47,544 nt of DNA, taken from assembly GCA_902797885.1 (NCBI GenBank), contig CADBUP010000050.1, positions 1 to 47,544 on the forward strand, in the 5' to 3' direction. Under the pieces are notes generated by a model that was not told where the DNA came from, did no database searches, and saw only the letters and a program-made list of their open reading frames with translations. Shown here in pieces: positions 1-8,416 of the stretch. Positions within the stretch are counted from its first letter, which is position 1. Every line of letters starts with the position of its first letter. The translations under genes and the position numbers were made by a program. Source of the DNA: an uncultured Ruminococcus sp. (GTDB taxonomy: Bacteria; Bacillota; Clostridia; Monoglobales; Monoglobaceae).

Positions 1-1715
1 CCTCCGACCGCACCGAGATACGCTGTGCCGAGGAGGCGGCTCTTTCCGCACTCGGCAGGAATATTCCGTCTTATGTTATGACTAACCTCTCGGAAACATA
101 TTCCGACGGAAACGGAAAGACCTCCAAGCTGAAATGGGAGGAATATGACACCTCAGGCAAGAGCCTGAATAACCGTCACATTTCGTCAAACGGAGTTATC
201 ACCCGCCCCAAATGGTTTGAAGGTAACGCAAGCATCATCGCCTATGCCGAAATAAAATGCGATGATTATACAATAAATCGTTCTTATGCTGTTAATATCC
301 CGGCAGAGTCCGCGCCGGACTATTCGAGATACACCTTCGGCAACTATATCGATATAGGGAACGGTCAAAGCGAGGAATCTCAAAAATTTGAAAGCGTAAA
401 CATCAGCGCGCCGAAAAGGCGCCGTGTAAACGGACGGCAACTGTCTTACAGAAGTCCGGAAAACGGCGGAATAATGGTTCTAAACTTTTCATGCGTTTCA
501 AACTCGCCGAATTATCTGACACTAAAGTTTCGCTGTGAGGATAAAGCCTCGGGAAAAATTTATGTTTCACAACTCGACAGGGATGGCAATACAACCGAGC
601 TTACCGCGCCCGAATTCAAGGAGAGCCAAAGTAAACGCTTTGTATACGCAACATACGCCCTGCCGCGGGAATTTACCGACGGTAAAAATCGTGTAAGCCT
701 TCGCCTGAGCTTTACTTCTTCCTCTGAGCGTACCGACGAACAGGCCGATATATATGCGGCATATTTGACCCAAAGTCCGTATTTTGAACCTAAGCAATTC
801 ACAAAACAAGGGGAAGTTGTGATAAACGAGCCTTATCTCGGTGCAAACACCGCCAAGGAATTTATCGATACACTTCTCACCTTTTCGATTTCGGGTATAA
901 GCGACCTTATCGCACCGGAGCAAAATACTGACGAATCGCCGCAGGAACAGAACGAAAAGACCTCGCCGTACAGCATTAGTGATAATGCCATTCTGTTTGA
1001 CAAAGACGAAACAAATATTGCATTCTCTTTCAGCGAAGAACAGGGCTATGCCGACATATACCAAAGAACGACATATTATGACAGATACTCTGATCACTGT
1101 CCGATAATCTCAGACGGCGACCTGATTATGACAGATTACGGAAACTATAAGCTAATACGAAACAAATCGTCCGAAAAGACTGAGCCAATCCCCACAGGAA
1201 AGCTTGAATTTTCGGGTATATATAAGGATATAGTAAGCGGACATTATTATTCGTTCTCTGAGAACTGGCAGAGAACCGATGACAGCGTTGTCCCCGCTGA
1301 TGAAACTGTTTATGACGGGAGCGCTTTATCAGCCGAACCAAATCAGATTATGCTGCTTTCAAGAATATCAGAGCCGATTCAGGGTTCTGATTGGCGTGTA
1401 AGCGACATAAACGGAAAAAGCGTATCTGAATTGACCTATTCAGTACCCGAAAAGGTTGATAATGTTTCAATAAAGGCTGTCGGCGGAGTTCCGTCAGGCA
1501 TTGATAATGCCAATGTTATATTCAGCGTATTCAAAGACGGAAAACTTATCAAAATGTATAAATCATCGGTAGATGTCGTCGAAAGTATTTCTGCCTACAC
1601 CATAGACACATCCAATTTTGACCTATACCTGGATAAGACAGCAGAGCTTCGCATATTCATCACCGATAAGCGAAGCCCCGCAAACGAAATAAAACCAAAG
1701 CTTGAACTTCCATAA
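1..1715 (+). CDS. C-terminal part of a large multidomain, probably secreted, carbohydrate-active protein (5' end outside window)
   Basis: The reading frame is open from base 3 with no stop before the first ATG at 78, so the gene starts upstream of the window; about 570 residues are visible. The first ~85 visible residues look like an atrophied bacterial Ig domain (aBig_2 type): an alternation like SSNGVITRPKW followed by a beta-rich stretch ending near residue 110. The next ~150 residues (LKFRCEDKASGKIYVSQL through LPREFTDGKNRVSLRLSF) resemble the beta-sandwich appended to GH127-type beta-L-arabinofuranosidases (DUF6805-like). The remaining ~300 residues I do not recognise. No catalytic domain is visible, so the enzyme activity, if any, lies upstream. 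The gene ends in a strong hairpin terminator shared with the convergent flavodoxin operon. The family assignment is by pattern only and is moderately uncertain. Confidence 0.6.
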   Translation, partial: SDRTEIRCAEEAALSALGRNIPSYVMTNLSETYSDGNGKTSKLKWEEYDTSGKSLNNRHISSNGVITRPKWFEGNASIIAYAEIKCDDYTINRSYAVNIPAESAPDYSRYTFGNYIDIGNGQSEESQKFESVNISAPKRRRVNGRQLSYRSPENGGIMVLNFSCVSNSPNYLTLKFRCEDKASGKIYVSQLDRDGNTTELTAPEFKESQSKRFVYATYALPREFTDGKNRVSLRLSFTSSSERTDEQADIYAAYLTQSPYFEPKQFTKQGEVVINEPYLGANTAKEFIDTLLTFSISGISDLIAPEQNTDESPQEQNEKTSPYSISDNAILFDKDETNIAFSFSEEQGYADIYQRTTYYDRYSDHCPIISDGDLIMTDYGNYKLIRNKSSEKTEPIPTGKLEFSGIYKDIVSGHYYSFSENWQRTDDSVVPADETVYDGSALSAEPNQIMLLSRISEPIQGSDWRVSDINGKSVSELTYSVPEKVDNVSIKAVGGVPSGIDNANVIFSVFKDGKLIKMYKSSVDVVESISAYTIDTSNFDLYLDKTAELRIFITDKRSPANEIKPKLELP

Positions 1716-1724
1716 AAAAAAGCG

Positions 1725-1759
1725 GCTGCTGTATGATTCGGAAATACTCATACAGCAGC
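1725..1759. terminator. Bidirectional intrinsic terminator
   Basis: A perfect 12-bp stem (1725-1736 with 1748-1759) and 11-nt loop lies between two convergent genes. It is preceded by an A-run and followed by a T-rich stretch, so it can terminate both the upstream plus-strand gene and the minus-strand flavodoxin. Confidence 0.9.
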
Positions 1760-1775
1760 AACCCTTTATTTTTCC

Positions 1776-2207
1776 TTATAATGCGGCCGCGTCACGGCCG
1801 AGTTTTTTACAATTCTCTTTTGCTTCATCGTCAGGCTCTTCATTCGCCATAACGCCTTCACCGTTTACAAGATTTGCCCCCGCAGAGGTAACTCGCTCCT
1901 CCCAGTTTCTCATCCACTCTCCGTCACCCCAGCCGTACGACCCGAATAACGCGATGTTCTTTCCGCTTATCTTTCCCTCAAGTTCAGTGAAGAAAGGTTC
2001 AAATTCCTCTTCCTCCAGCACCTCCGCTCCCATAGCCGGGCAGCCGAGTATAAGCGTATCATATCCCGCCGCTTCATCCGCGGTAATTTCGGATACAGTG
2101 AAAAACTTTGTGTCGGGATTAACCTCCTTTGCTCCGTCCAGAACAGCCTCCGCCATTGCTTCTGTGTTTCCTGTACCGCTCCAATAAATAATTGCTGTTT
2201 TACTCAT
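1776..2207 (-). CDS. Short-chain flavodoxin
   Basis: A 143-residue FMN-dependent electron carrier of the short-chain flavodoxin family. The N-terminal phosphate-binding loop SGTGNTE follows the first beta strand at residues 10-16, and the flavin-contacting loops LGCPAMGAE and FGSYGWGDGEW are present. An SD (AAGGAGG, 2216-2222) sits 8 nt before the ATG. It lies 60 bp downstream of the DUF3793 gene on the same strand with no terminator between, so the two probably share the promoter at 2919-2947 and its DtxR-like operators. Known physiology: flavodoxin replaces ferredoxin when iron is scarce, which fits metal-responsive control. The acidic C-terminal half is usual for flavodoxins. Confidence 0.93.
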   Translation of the reverse strand: MSKTAIIYWSGTGNTEAMAEAVLDGAKEVNPDTKFFTVSEITADEAAGYDTLILGCPAMGAEVLEEEEFEPFFTELEGKISGKNIALFGSYGWGDGEWMRNWEERVTSAGANLVNGEGVMANEEPDDEAKENCKKLGRDAAAL

Positions 2208-2267
2208 CCGTAAAACCTCCTTCTGAAAATTATTTACAATTTGTATTAGACAAAATTGTTTTTAAGT

Positions 2268-2819
2268 TTATGCCACACAGAAAATCTGCGCAAGCGTCTT
2301 CCCTTGTGCCAAACGTTTTAAAATGGCACAGCGACAGCATTTATATCTTCTGAAAAGCTCAGCCGCCTTGTCCGCATCCCTATAGACCCTCCATTCGCCG
2401 ACCAATAGGCATCCTTCATCCCTATGATGAACAAATCCATAAATATCATGTGCGGGATAGCCTAAAAACGCGCCGATTTCGTGGGGGAATTCAGAGTTGT
2501 TAAGGCGCGTTTTAAGCCTTTCGATATAATCTTCAATACTCTTGCATTTGTTATAGCCGCATTTTTTTAACAATGTAAATATCTCGGAGGAATTCAGATA
2601 TTCACCGAGCAGCTTTCTTCTGTACACCAACAAGAGTATACTTCTGTCACATTCACATATTGCTTCAATATAAATATCCTTGCGGTTTAGCTCGGAATTA
2701 AGCCTTAAAATATCACTTTTTAAATTTGGAATTTCATTCTTAATACATGTGACCAAATTCCCCGGCTTGATTCCCGCAAGCGCAGGTCCGCAATGCTTCG
2801 CAAGCAATGTTTCAAGCAT
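2268..2819 (-). CDS. DUF3793 family protein
   Basis: A 183-residue cytoplasmic protein matching the clostridial DUF3793 family by the opening LLAKHCGPALAGIKPGNL, the central LLVYRR segment, and FPHEIGAFLGYPAHDIYGF followed by a C-terminal basic/cysteine-rich YKCCRCAILKRLAQGKTL. The molecular function is unknown. SD AAGGAGGG (2823-2830) is 3 nt from the ATG and overlaps the start of the downstream operator, so a bound repressor would also occlude it in DNA. It is first in an operon with flavodoxin and lies behind two near-identical palindromes of DtxR/MntR/IdeR type. That context suggests a role in metal homeostasis or redox adjustment to low iron; this is inference. Confidence 0.85.
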   Translation of the reverse strand: MLETLLAKHCGPALAGIKPGNLVTCIKNEIPNLKSDILRLNSELNRKDIYIEAICECDRSILLLVYRRKLLGEYLNSSEIFTLLKKCGYNKCKSIEDYIERLKTRLNNSEFPHEIGAFLGYPAHDIYGFVHHRDEGCLLVGEWRVYRDADKAAELFRRYKCCRCAILKRLAQGKTLAQIFCVA

Positions 2820-2829
2820 ATGCCCTCCT

Positions 2830-2849
2830 TAGTTAGTCTAATCTAACTA
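2830..2849. promoter_or_regulatory. DtxR/MntR-like operator, promoter-distal copy
   Basis: A 7-bp inverted repeat TAGTTAG-N6-CTAACTA lies directly upstream of the DUF3793 SD. Both arms are identical to those of the second copy 62 bp away. The pattern resembles the TTAGTTAG/CTAACTAA sites of DtxR-family metalloregulators in Bacillota; the cognate regulator is not in this window. Confidence 0.7.
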
Positions 2850-2891
2850 CATATCAAAAAATAAAGCCGAAATTATCTTCGGTTTGAATTT

Positions 2892-2911
2892 TAGTTAGTC
2901 TGTGCTAACTA
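2892..2911. promoter_or_regulatory. DtxR/MntR-like operator overlapping the transcription start
   Basis: Second copy of TAGTTAG-N6-CTAACTA. It begins about 8 bp downstream of the -10 box, so it covers the expected start site, the usual position for a repressor operator. The N6 spacers begin with TCT in both copies. Confidence 0.72.
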
Positions 2912-2918
2912 TATTTTT

Positions 2919-2947
2919 AGTTTATCATATTTTTTCTCTTTTGTCAA
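2919..2947 (-). promoter_or_regulatory. Promoter of the DUF3793-flavodoxin operon
   Basis: On the minus strand: -35 TTGACA (2942-2947), 17-bp spacer, -10 TAAACT (2919-2924) with an extended TGA just before it. The expected start is near 2912, inside the operator. Confidence 0.75.
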
Positions 2948-3000
2948 TAATTTTGTGAATAAAAATTTCATTTTTAATAAAATGCCGGCCGGATTCCGCT

Positions 3001-3164
3001 CCCTTGCCTAAAGGGGCGATGGTTGCCGGTGGCAACCGCTTGTCGCCGACCGAGGCAACAGCCGAGAAATGTCACCGATAGGTGACTTAGGGATTCTATC
3101 GCTTATATCTGCGCCGCTATATCCCCCCGAGTTTTGCTGGCGCACCCCCCTTTTAGGGCAAGGG
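3001..3164. mobile_element. MITE-like non-autonomous repeat element
   Basis: About 164 bp bounded by imperfect terminal inverted repeats: 3001-3016 (CCCTTGCCTAAAGGGG) and the complement of 3147-3164, differing by two single-base indels. Internal small palindromes: GTTGCC/GGCAAC (3021-3035) and GTCACC/GGTGAC (3071-3086). Base composition is richer in G+C than the adjoining AT-rich DNA. A long reading frame crosses it but has no family resemblance. No second copy is present in this window, so mobility is inferred from structure. Confidence 0.55.
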
Positions 3165-3210
3165 ACAGAATATAACAATATCTTGCTGAAAATAACTTTT
3201 TCGACAGTCT

Positions 3211-3236
3211 GAGCGCCCCGCGAATGCGAGACGCTC
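3211..3236 (-). terminator. Weak hairpin downstream of the SLH/DUF4430 gene
   Basis: Stem GAGCG/CGCTC with an inner CGC/GCG pair lies 17 bp past the stop codon of the minus-strand gene. It is followed on the minus strand by a short A/T-rich stretch rather than a clean U-run. Possible terminator or 3' stabiliser. Confidence 0.4.
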
Positions 3237-3252
3237 TCTGTCTTATTCAAGA

Positions 3253-6200
3253 TTATTTAACCAATCCATTATCAAACATTCTCATAATAACCGTTGCGGC
3301 CTCCGCTCTGGTCGCCGTTCCGGTCGGGTTAAGCGTGCTTTGTGTTCTTCCGCTCATTATACCTGCTCCGCCAACATAGCAGAATGCAGGGATTGCGTAT
3401 TCCGAAATATCCTCGGCGTCGTCATACGACAGAATATTTGTGTTTTCTCCGACGCTTACATCTTCGCCTTTAAACTTAATATAACGATAGATTATCGCCG
3501 CCATCTGTTCACGGGTGATGTTGTCTTCGGGTGCAAATTCAGAATCCGAAATACCGTTTACTATTCCGTTCTCACTCGCCCAAGCAACAGCCTTTGTATA
3601 CCATTCGCCGTTTTTAACATCGCTGAACCTTATTGCGCTTGCTGACGGTTCGCTCTCCATACGATAAAGAATAGTTACAAACATGGCCCTGTTTAAGAGG
3701 CCGTCCGGCTCAAACAATTTTTCGCCCGTTCCGCGCATAATATTCTTTCCGCAGACAAAGCTTATCGCTTTATAATACCAATCATCAGCCTTAACATCGT
3801 CAAACGAAACCGCCGAATTACCATTGTTTTCGTTCGGCTTTAATGTATCATCATTTTTATTTTGGTCGGATGTATTTGTATTGTTATTTTTCCTGCCGGA
3901 GCTGCCGCCGCCGTAATGCGACATACCGCTTTCTTTTGTATAATCATTGGTATAGAACACAATTATTTTATCACCGTCGCTCAGACCGTATGCACCCATA
4001 GAAACATCCGGAATCTTTCCGTTTACCTTGTACATCCAGCCCGAGTTCTGACCGCGGTCAAGCGCACCGAGTTTTGTTCCGTCCGGCATGGTGATTGAAG
4101 GAATATATGTTCCCTGCTTTTCATACGTATATTTATTTGCATCCATAGCCTTTTTGAATATATCATATACCGTTGTTGTTTCATCTTGATCCTTATATTC
4201 CACAGTATCAATTAAGGTTTTTTTGTTATCCATAAGTGTAAACGATACATTAATTTTTTCACTTACCGCTGTTGGCTTTACGCCCTTTCTTGTTGATGTT
4301 CCGCGGACAGTCAATTCAACCGACACGGGTTGATAATACAATTCTTCAAGGTCTTTATAGTCGGCATACTTTGTCTTATCGGAATTATAAAGCTCACCGT
4401 ACTTACCGAGTGTTTCACTCGAAAGAGCCGAATCCACGGTAACGCTCTTACCGTTAGTCTGTTTGGTAACAAGCAAATTCTCGTGAGATATTACCGCCGG
4501 ATTACTTGAACGGAACAATCTCCACGCCTGTAAATCATACCACCCGTCAAGCGGAGTCGGAACGATTCCGTGACCGACCATACTCTTATTATCGCGAACC
4601 CATTTAAGTTCGCCGTTTTCTTCGTATACCTCGGTGAATGACCGGAGGTTACTGCCGATATCGTTTTTATCGGTATTCACGCCGCGGATTCCGTCAAAGT
4701 ATGCGTCTTTTACCTTTGCCATAAGCGCCTTTTCAGCGTCTATCTCCGATTTTGTAAGCGCAGGAACCTCTATTGTATACTCGCGCGACGCTGAAACGTT
4801 TGTGTTCTTATCCGTAACAGAAAGTGTGATTTTCGCCGTTGCTGCGGACTTTCCGACAGCCGGACGAATAACTTCAACGCGTGCCGCGTTGTTGACATCG
4901 GGGGTAATAACAACATCGTGGTTATCGGTTGTGATGCTGACGGGAAATTCCTTTCCGTCTATGCCGAAATCCCTTGTCGTCGGGAACTTTATGTCGTTTG
5001 TGACCGTGATTTTTCCGCTTTCGTCCGCACTCAGTTTTTCTCCGGTCACGGCATCGGTAAGCCCTGCCTTTTTAAAGCCTGTGTCTAACTTTTCGTCAAG
5101 GCCTTTCTTTATTTCCTCTGCCGCCGCCGCGTCAATCGCCTTAACGGTAACAGGGTAGACTTTTCTAACTATTATAGGGTTTTCATTGTCAGAAAAATTA
5201 AATTTGCAGGTTGCGGTCAATTCAACCCTTTTATCCGCTGCGCCGCGCTTTATCACCGCCGAATAAGGTGCAAGCGCCGTATCGGCAGAAGTCTTGTTAT
5301 CATCTAATACGGATATATAGTCTGTATCATTACTTGACCATGAAACAATCGCCCATTTTTTATCACCGACAATTTTAGGCAGTTCAATATCTTCGCTTGT
5401 CTCATTCGGAATGTTTATCTGTGACAAAATTTGGCTTGTCATATCGTCCTCTACGCGTTTTTCGTCCCAATCAACTATTACCGAGACATTGTCATAATTT
5501 ACTGTTTCTCCGTTAAACGTAATGCTAAAATCTGCCTTATGAGTACCTAAATGCTGAGTCGGATATTTATTCGGGTCAACATAATAATATGAAATATTGC
5601 CGTCCTTATCAATGCTTGAATTTCCGTTACCCGACACAACTTCCGTTTTGACAAGCTTAACATCAAAACCGTTTATATCTTCTTTTTTCTCTGCTGCCTT
5701 TTTAACAAGGTCGGATTTAAACATCTCTACTATGTTTTTGTCCGTTCCGAACTTAGGCATAAGCTTATAAAATTCGCCCAACGCCTTAAGCGTATTTGTC
5801 ACCGGTGAAAGCTTGTTTTCCTTATCGATGGCAATCTGTGCCTGTGAGTATACCTTTATTTTAAATTTTCTTATCTTTGGACTTGCTTCGAGGTAACTGA
5901 CAGTTGCAGTAAGCTCTATCTCTGCAATTCCGGTATTAGGTAATTTTACCTCACCTGTTTCCGGATTTATTATCGTATTGTCACTGCTTTTCCACGTTAT
6001 TGTCGATCCGTTCGTTCCCATTTTAGGGAGTTCAATATGAGTTTCGGCTTTTATATCCGCATCATTAATTGAAAGCTCTTTGCTGTCATTGTCCACTATA
6101 CTCTGTATAGACGGACCAATCTTAATAGCTCTCGACGGCATCTTTACTTCCGATGTTTCGCCGTTTTTGTATGTAAAGCTAAAAAACAGCTGATAACCCT

Positions 6201-7782
6201 CATATTCTTTCGGAATGGTATAGGTGTAATCATCGATTGTCGTTACGGTTTTTATTGTTTCAAATGATACGCCATTGTCCTTACTGTACTTCCATACAAT
6301 CGGCAAAACAGGAAGCTTCTGATAATCATACTCATCTTTTCCGCCTAACACATTAATCTTTGCCCTAACCGTCTCGCCGACATTTACATTACCATCTATC
6401 TCTACTGTTGTAATATAAGGCATAACAGTAATTTCAGCTGTAGCACTATACTCTTTCTTCTCATATGTAACTGTCGCCTTTACTTTTGCCTTTCCCGCCT
6501 TTTTCGGGGTTATGATATAGCTATTATTATCCTCGCTTCCACTGATAATGTCATCGCCCTCTTCAATAGACCATTTAACTTTCTGTGTGGAACTATCCAT
6601 ATTTTCACAGGTACCCAAAAGCGTTATCGTGGGTTGCGGGTTAACATTTGTCATATATATATCTGCCGCACCATTTATTTTAACAGACGGCTCTGTCTTA
6701 ACCGGAGCATCACTTTCCTGCCATATGAGTATGGGATAGCCGTTGCTGCCATCTTTAAAGGCGTCACCTAAATTAGATGCTTTAAGGCCACCATCGGGAA
6801 GGGGAGCTGCACTTCCATTTGTACCATTTACAATTTTATCACTTGTACTGTATTTAGAATAGCAATTTATTGCTTTACCTTTAAAATTAGCCGATATACC
6901 GGCGTTATATGTTCCTTTATTTGTATTTGTGGTTATGCCGGAATTATAGCAATTAGTTATTGTACTTGCCGTTTTAGATAAAGTCGCACCTATGCCGGAC
7001 GCATAGTATTTCGATGAAATATTACCCGTATTATAACAATTACTCAACACAACTTTCGATGACGAATATCCGATAATGCCCGCCGCTAAACCGTTAGCAG
7101 AAGTTATTTCGGCCGAATTTGCACAATTGCTTATTTTTACACTTTTTTTAGCATAATTTACTCGCCCAACAATTCCACCAGCGGCAGTTGTATCATTATC
7201 ATCCGGATTGTTATTACTGACACTTCCGGAAAACGAACAGCTATCAACAACTACGTTTCCCTGTGTTTTTCCGATAATTCCTCCAACAAAAGTACTGCCG
7301 GATGCTGAAATATTTCCCTCTACCTTAAGATTTTTAATCGTTGCTCCGTTTATTGTTCCGAAAAGACCTACTCCATTATCGCTGTTGGAATTAATTTTCA
7401 AGCCTTTTATAGTGTGATTTAGACCGTCAAATGTTCCGGCAAAGCCATCACTAACAGAACTTACATTTGCTATCGGCGTAAACTCTTCACCTTTTAAATC
7501 TATATCATTTGCAAGATAAAAGGCTTTTCCCTTCAACGAATAAGTGCCCTTTGCATTATCATCTTTTATCGCGGACGCAAATGCAATAAGTGCCGTTTCG
7601 CTGCTGATCTTAAATGCATCAACTGATGAAATATTTGCATCCGCCGAAAATTCAGGCAAGTCCGAAACATTGATTTCCCCCTCCGCCAAAACCGGCAGTG
7701 TTACCGAGGCCATAATCATCGCCGCCGAGAGCAGCGCGGTCAGTACTCGATACAAGCTCTTGCTTAAAATTTTTGTTTTCAT
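3253..7782 (-). CDS. SLH-anchored surface protein with GLUG, Ig-like and DUF4430 (transcobalamin-like) domains
   Basis: A 1509-residue exported protein. A signal peptide (about residues 1-33, ending in VLAEG) is followed by GLUG-type beta-helix repeats (about 95-330, e.g. GFAGTFDGLNHTIKGL), then several Ig-like/aBig_2 modules (about 360-1000, e.g. ITWKSSDNTIINPETGEV). A DUF4430 domain lies at about 1180-1281 (NSGWMYKVNG, LSDGDKIIVFYT), followed by a low-complexity linker and three SLH domains (about 1322-1509) that would bind cell-wall polymer. InterPro groups DUF4430 with the transcobalamin-like C-terminal domain. The gene is monocistronic behind a cobalamin riboswitch and terminator at 7918-8262. 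Together these imply a surface protein that captures cobalamin or related corrinoids for uptake; that function is inferred. SD GAAAGGAAAG precedes the ATG. Confidence 0.88.
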   Translation of the reverse strand: MKTKILSKSLYRVLTALLSAAMIMASVTLPVLAEGEINVSDLPEFSADANISSVDAFKISSETALIAFASAIKDDNAKGTYSLKGKAFYLANDIDLKGEEFTPIANVSSVSDGFAGTFDGLNHTIKGLKINSNSDNGVGLFGTINGATIKNLKVEGNISASGSTFVGGIIGKTQGNVVVDSCSFSGSVSNNNPDDNDTTAAGGIVGRVNYAKKSVKISNCANSAEITSANGLAAGIIGYSSSKVVLSNCYNTGNISSKYYASGIGATLSKTASTITNCYNSGITTNTNKGTYNAGISANFKGKAINCYSKYSTSDKIVNGTNGSAAPLPDGGLKASNLGDAFKDGSNGYPILIWQESDAPVKTEPSVKINGAADIYMTNVNPQPTITLLGTCENMDSSTQKVKWSIEEGDDIISGSEDNNSYIITPKKAGKAKVKATVTYEKKEYSATAEITVMPYITTVEIDGNVNVGETVRAKINVLGGKDEYDYQKLPVLPIVWKYSKDNGVSFETIKTVTTIDDYTYTIPKEYEGYQLFFSFTYKNGETSEVKMPSRAIKIGPSIQSIVDNDSKELSINDADIKAETHIELPKMGTNGSTITWKSSDNTIINPETGEVKLPNTGIAEIELTATVSYLEASPKIRKFKIKVYSQAQIAIDKENKLSPVTNTLKALGEFYKLMPKFGTDKNIVEMFKSDLVKKAAEKKEDINGFDVKLVKTEVVSGNGNSSIDKDGNISYYYVDPNKYPTQHLGTHKADFSITFNGETVNYDNVSVIVDWDEKRVEDDMTSQILSQINIPNETSEDIELPKIVGDKKWAIVSWSSNDTDYISVLDDNKTSADTALAPYSAVIKRGAADKRVELTATCKFNFSDNENPIIVRKVYPVTVKAIDAAAAEEIKKGLDEKLDTGFKKAGLTDAVTGEKLSADESGKITVTNDIKFPTTRDFGIDGKEFPVSITTDNHDVVITPDVNNAARVEVIRPAVGKSAATAKITLSVTDKNTNVSASREYTIEVPALTKSEIDAEKALMAKVKDAYFDGIRGVNTDKNDIGSNLRSFTEVYEENGELKWVRDNKSMVGHGIVPTPLDGWYDLQAWRLFRSSNPAVISHENLLVTKQTNGKSVTVDSALSSETLGKYGELYNSDKTKYADYKDLEELYYQPVSVELTVRGTSTRKGVKPTAVSEKINVSFTLMDNKKTLIDTVEYKDQDETTTVYDIFKKAMDANKYTYEKQGTYIPSITMPDGTKLGALDRGQNSGWMYKVNGKIPDVSMGAYGLSDGDKIIVFYTNDYTKESGMSHYGGGSSGRKNNNTNTSDQNKNDDTLKPNENNGNSAVSFDDVKADDWYYKAISFVCGKNIMRGTGEKLFEPDGLLNRAMFVTILYRMESEPSASAIRFSDVKNGEWYTKAVAWASENGIVNGISDSEFAPEDNITREQMAAIIYRYIKFKGEDVSVGENTNILSYDDAEDISEYAIPAFCYVGGAGIMSGRTQSTLNPTGTATRAEAATVIMRMFDNGLVK

Positions 7783-7917
7783 AAGTTTATCTTTCCTTTC
7801 TTATGTTTATATATAAAATTTTATCATTTTCAGTATTGTGCGGTTATTCCGAAAGAATAATTAATATTTCCCGCCGCGCGCCGGTCACCCTCTGCCGGAC
7901 GAATCGGTCCGAAAATC

Positions 7918-7950
7918 AAAAAAGCCGCGGTAATATAAAATTACCACAGC
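7918..7950 (-). terminator. Riboswitch expression-platform terminator
   Basis: Stem 7924-7934 with 7940-7950 and a 5-nt loop, followed on the minus strand by six U. Two of the pairs are G-U only if the RNA is read from the minus strand, which fixes the orientation. Its place between aptamer and gene indicates control by transcription termination when cobalamin is bound. Confidence 0.85.
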
Positions 7951-8061
7951 AGATTTTTCCTGTGCTTCCGCAATCCGACACAAATAAAGCCGCGAGAGAT
8001 AAACCCCTGTGCCGAAAACATCACCTCTTTGCGCAGTGAGCCTGTGCATTTTACAAGATAA

Positions 8062-8262
8062 CATCAAAGCAGGTCTTCTGACTTATACCATATGAAAATC
8101 TTATCTTCGCGCCTTATCTCCGCCTTCTCGGTTTCCCAATGACCGGCTTTCACCTATGGATATAAAGCTTTGGTACATACAGCGGCTGGTACCGTCCGGG
8201 ACTTTCACCCGATTCCCTTTTCACCGGCCATGCCCAAACGGCACAGCCGGCACTTTGTACGA
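8062..8262 (-). promoter_or_regulatory. Cobalamin (B12) riboswitch
   Basis: Read on the minus strand this region shows the hallmark cobalamin aptamer segments in order: GGGAAUCGGGUGAAAGUCCC, then a GGUACCAGCCGCUGUA segment (the CCGCUGU core), GGUGAAAGCCGG, and the closing B12 box AGUCAGAAGACCUGC near 8067-8084. This is the standard order for the AdoCbl/Cbl riboswitch family. It lies within the transcript of the SLH/DUF4430 gene and upstream of a terminator. Confidence 0.95.
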
Positions 8263-8278
8263 ATATTCAGTTTATAAC

Positions 8279-8307
8279 AGTATAACAGACTTTTGTGTTT
8301 TCTGCAA
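8279..8307 (-). promoter_or_regulatory. Promoter of the riboswitch-controlled gene
   Basis: On the minus strand: -35 TTGCAG (8302-8307), 17-bp spacer, -10 TATACT (8279-8284). The start is expected about 10 nt upstream of the aptamer. Confidence 0.75.
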
Positions 8308-8322
8308 TAAGCAAAACAAACA

Positions 8323-8368
8323 AAAAAGGAACTTTATCCGGGTTTTAAACCAAATAGAGTTCCTTTTT
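8323..8368 (-). terminator. Terminator downstream of mecA
   Basis: An 11-bp perfect stem AAAAAGGAACT (8323-8333) with its complement (8358-8368) and a 24-nt loop. On the minus strand it ends in a U-run. It isolates mecA from the riboswitch transcript. Confidence 0.8.
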
Positions 8369-8416
8369 AACCGAACAAAATTCCTTTTTAACAATCAATT
8401 CAAGCCGAGTTTATAA

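Larger units (their letters stand above)
7783..8272 (-). promoter_or_regulatory. Long 5' leader of the SLH/DUF4430 gene
   Basis: About 490 nt between the predicted start site (near 8272) and the ATG. It contains the cobalamin aptamer, then the intrinsic terminator at 7918-7950, then about 135 nt of further GC-rich leader with possible secondary structure (around 7870-7900) and the SD. No conserved coding sequence is seen in it. Confidence 0.75.

Noticed and set aside
3008-3250. 80-codon minus-strand frame downstream of the SLH/DUF4430 gene
   Set aside because: It runs through the MITE-like element and hairpins, has no domain, and its sequence follows the palindromes. I treat it as a spurious frame.
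4634-5158. Plus-strand hydrophobic frame opposite the SLH/DUF4430 gene
   Set aside because: Antisense shadow; hydrophobicity comes from complementing Lys/Asp/Glu-rich codons.
7885-8067. 60-codon minus-strand frame in the riboswitch leader
   Set aside because: It overlaps the expression-platform terminator and the last aptamer segment. No SD or family resemblance.
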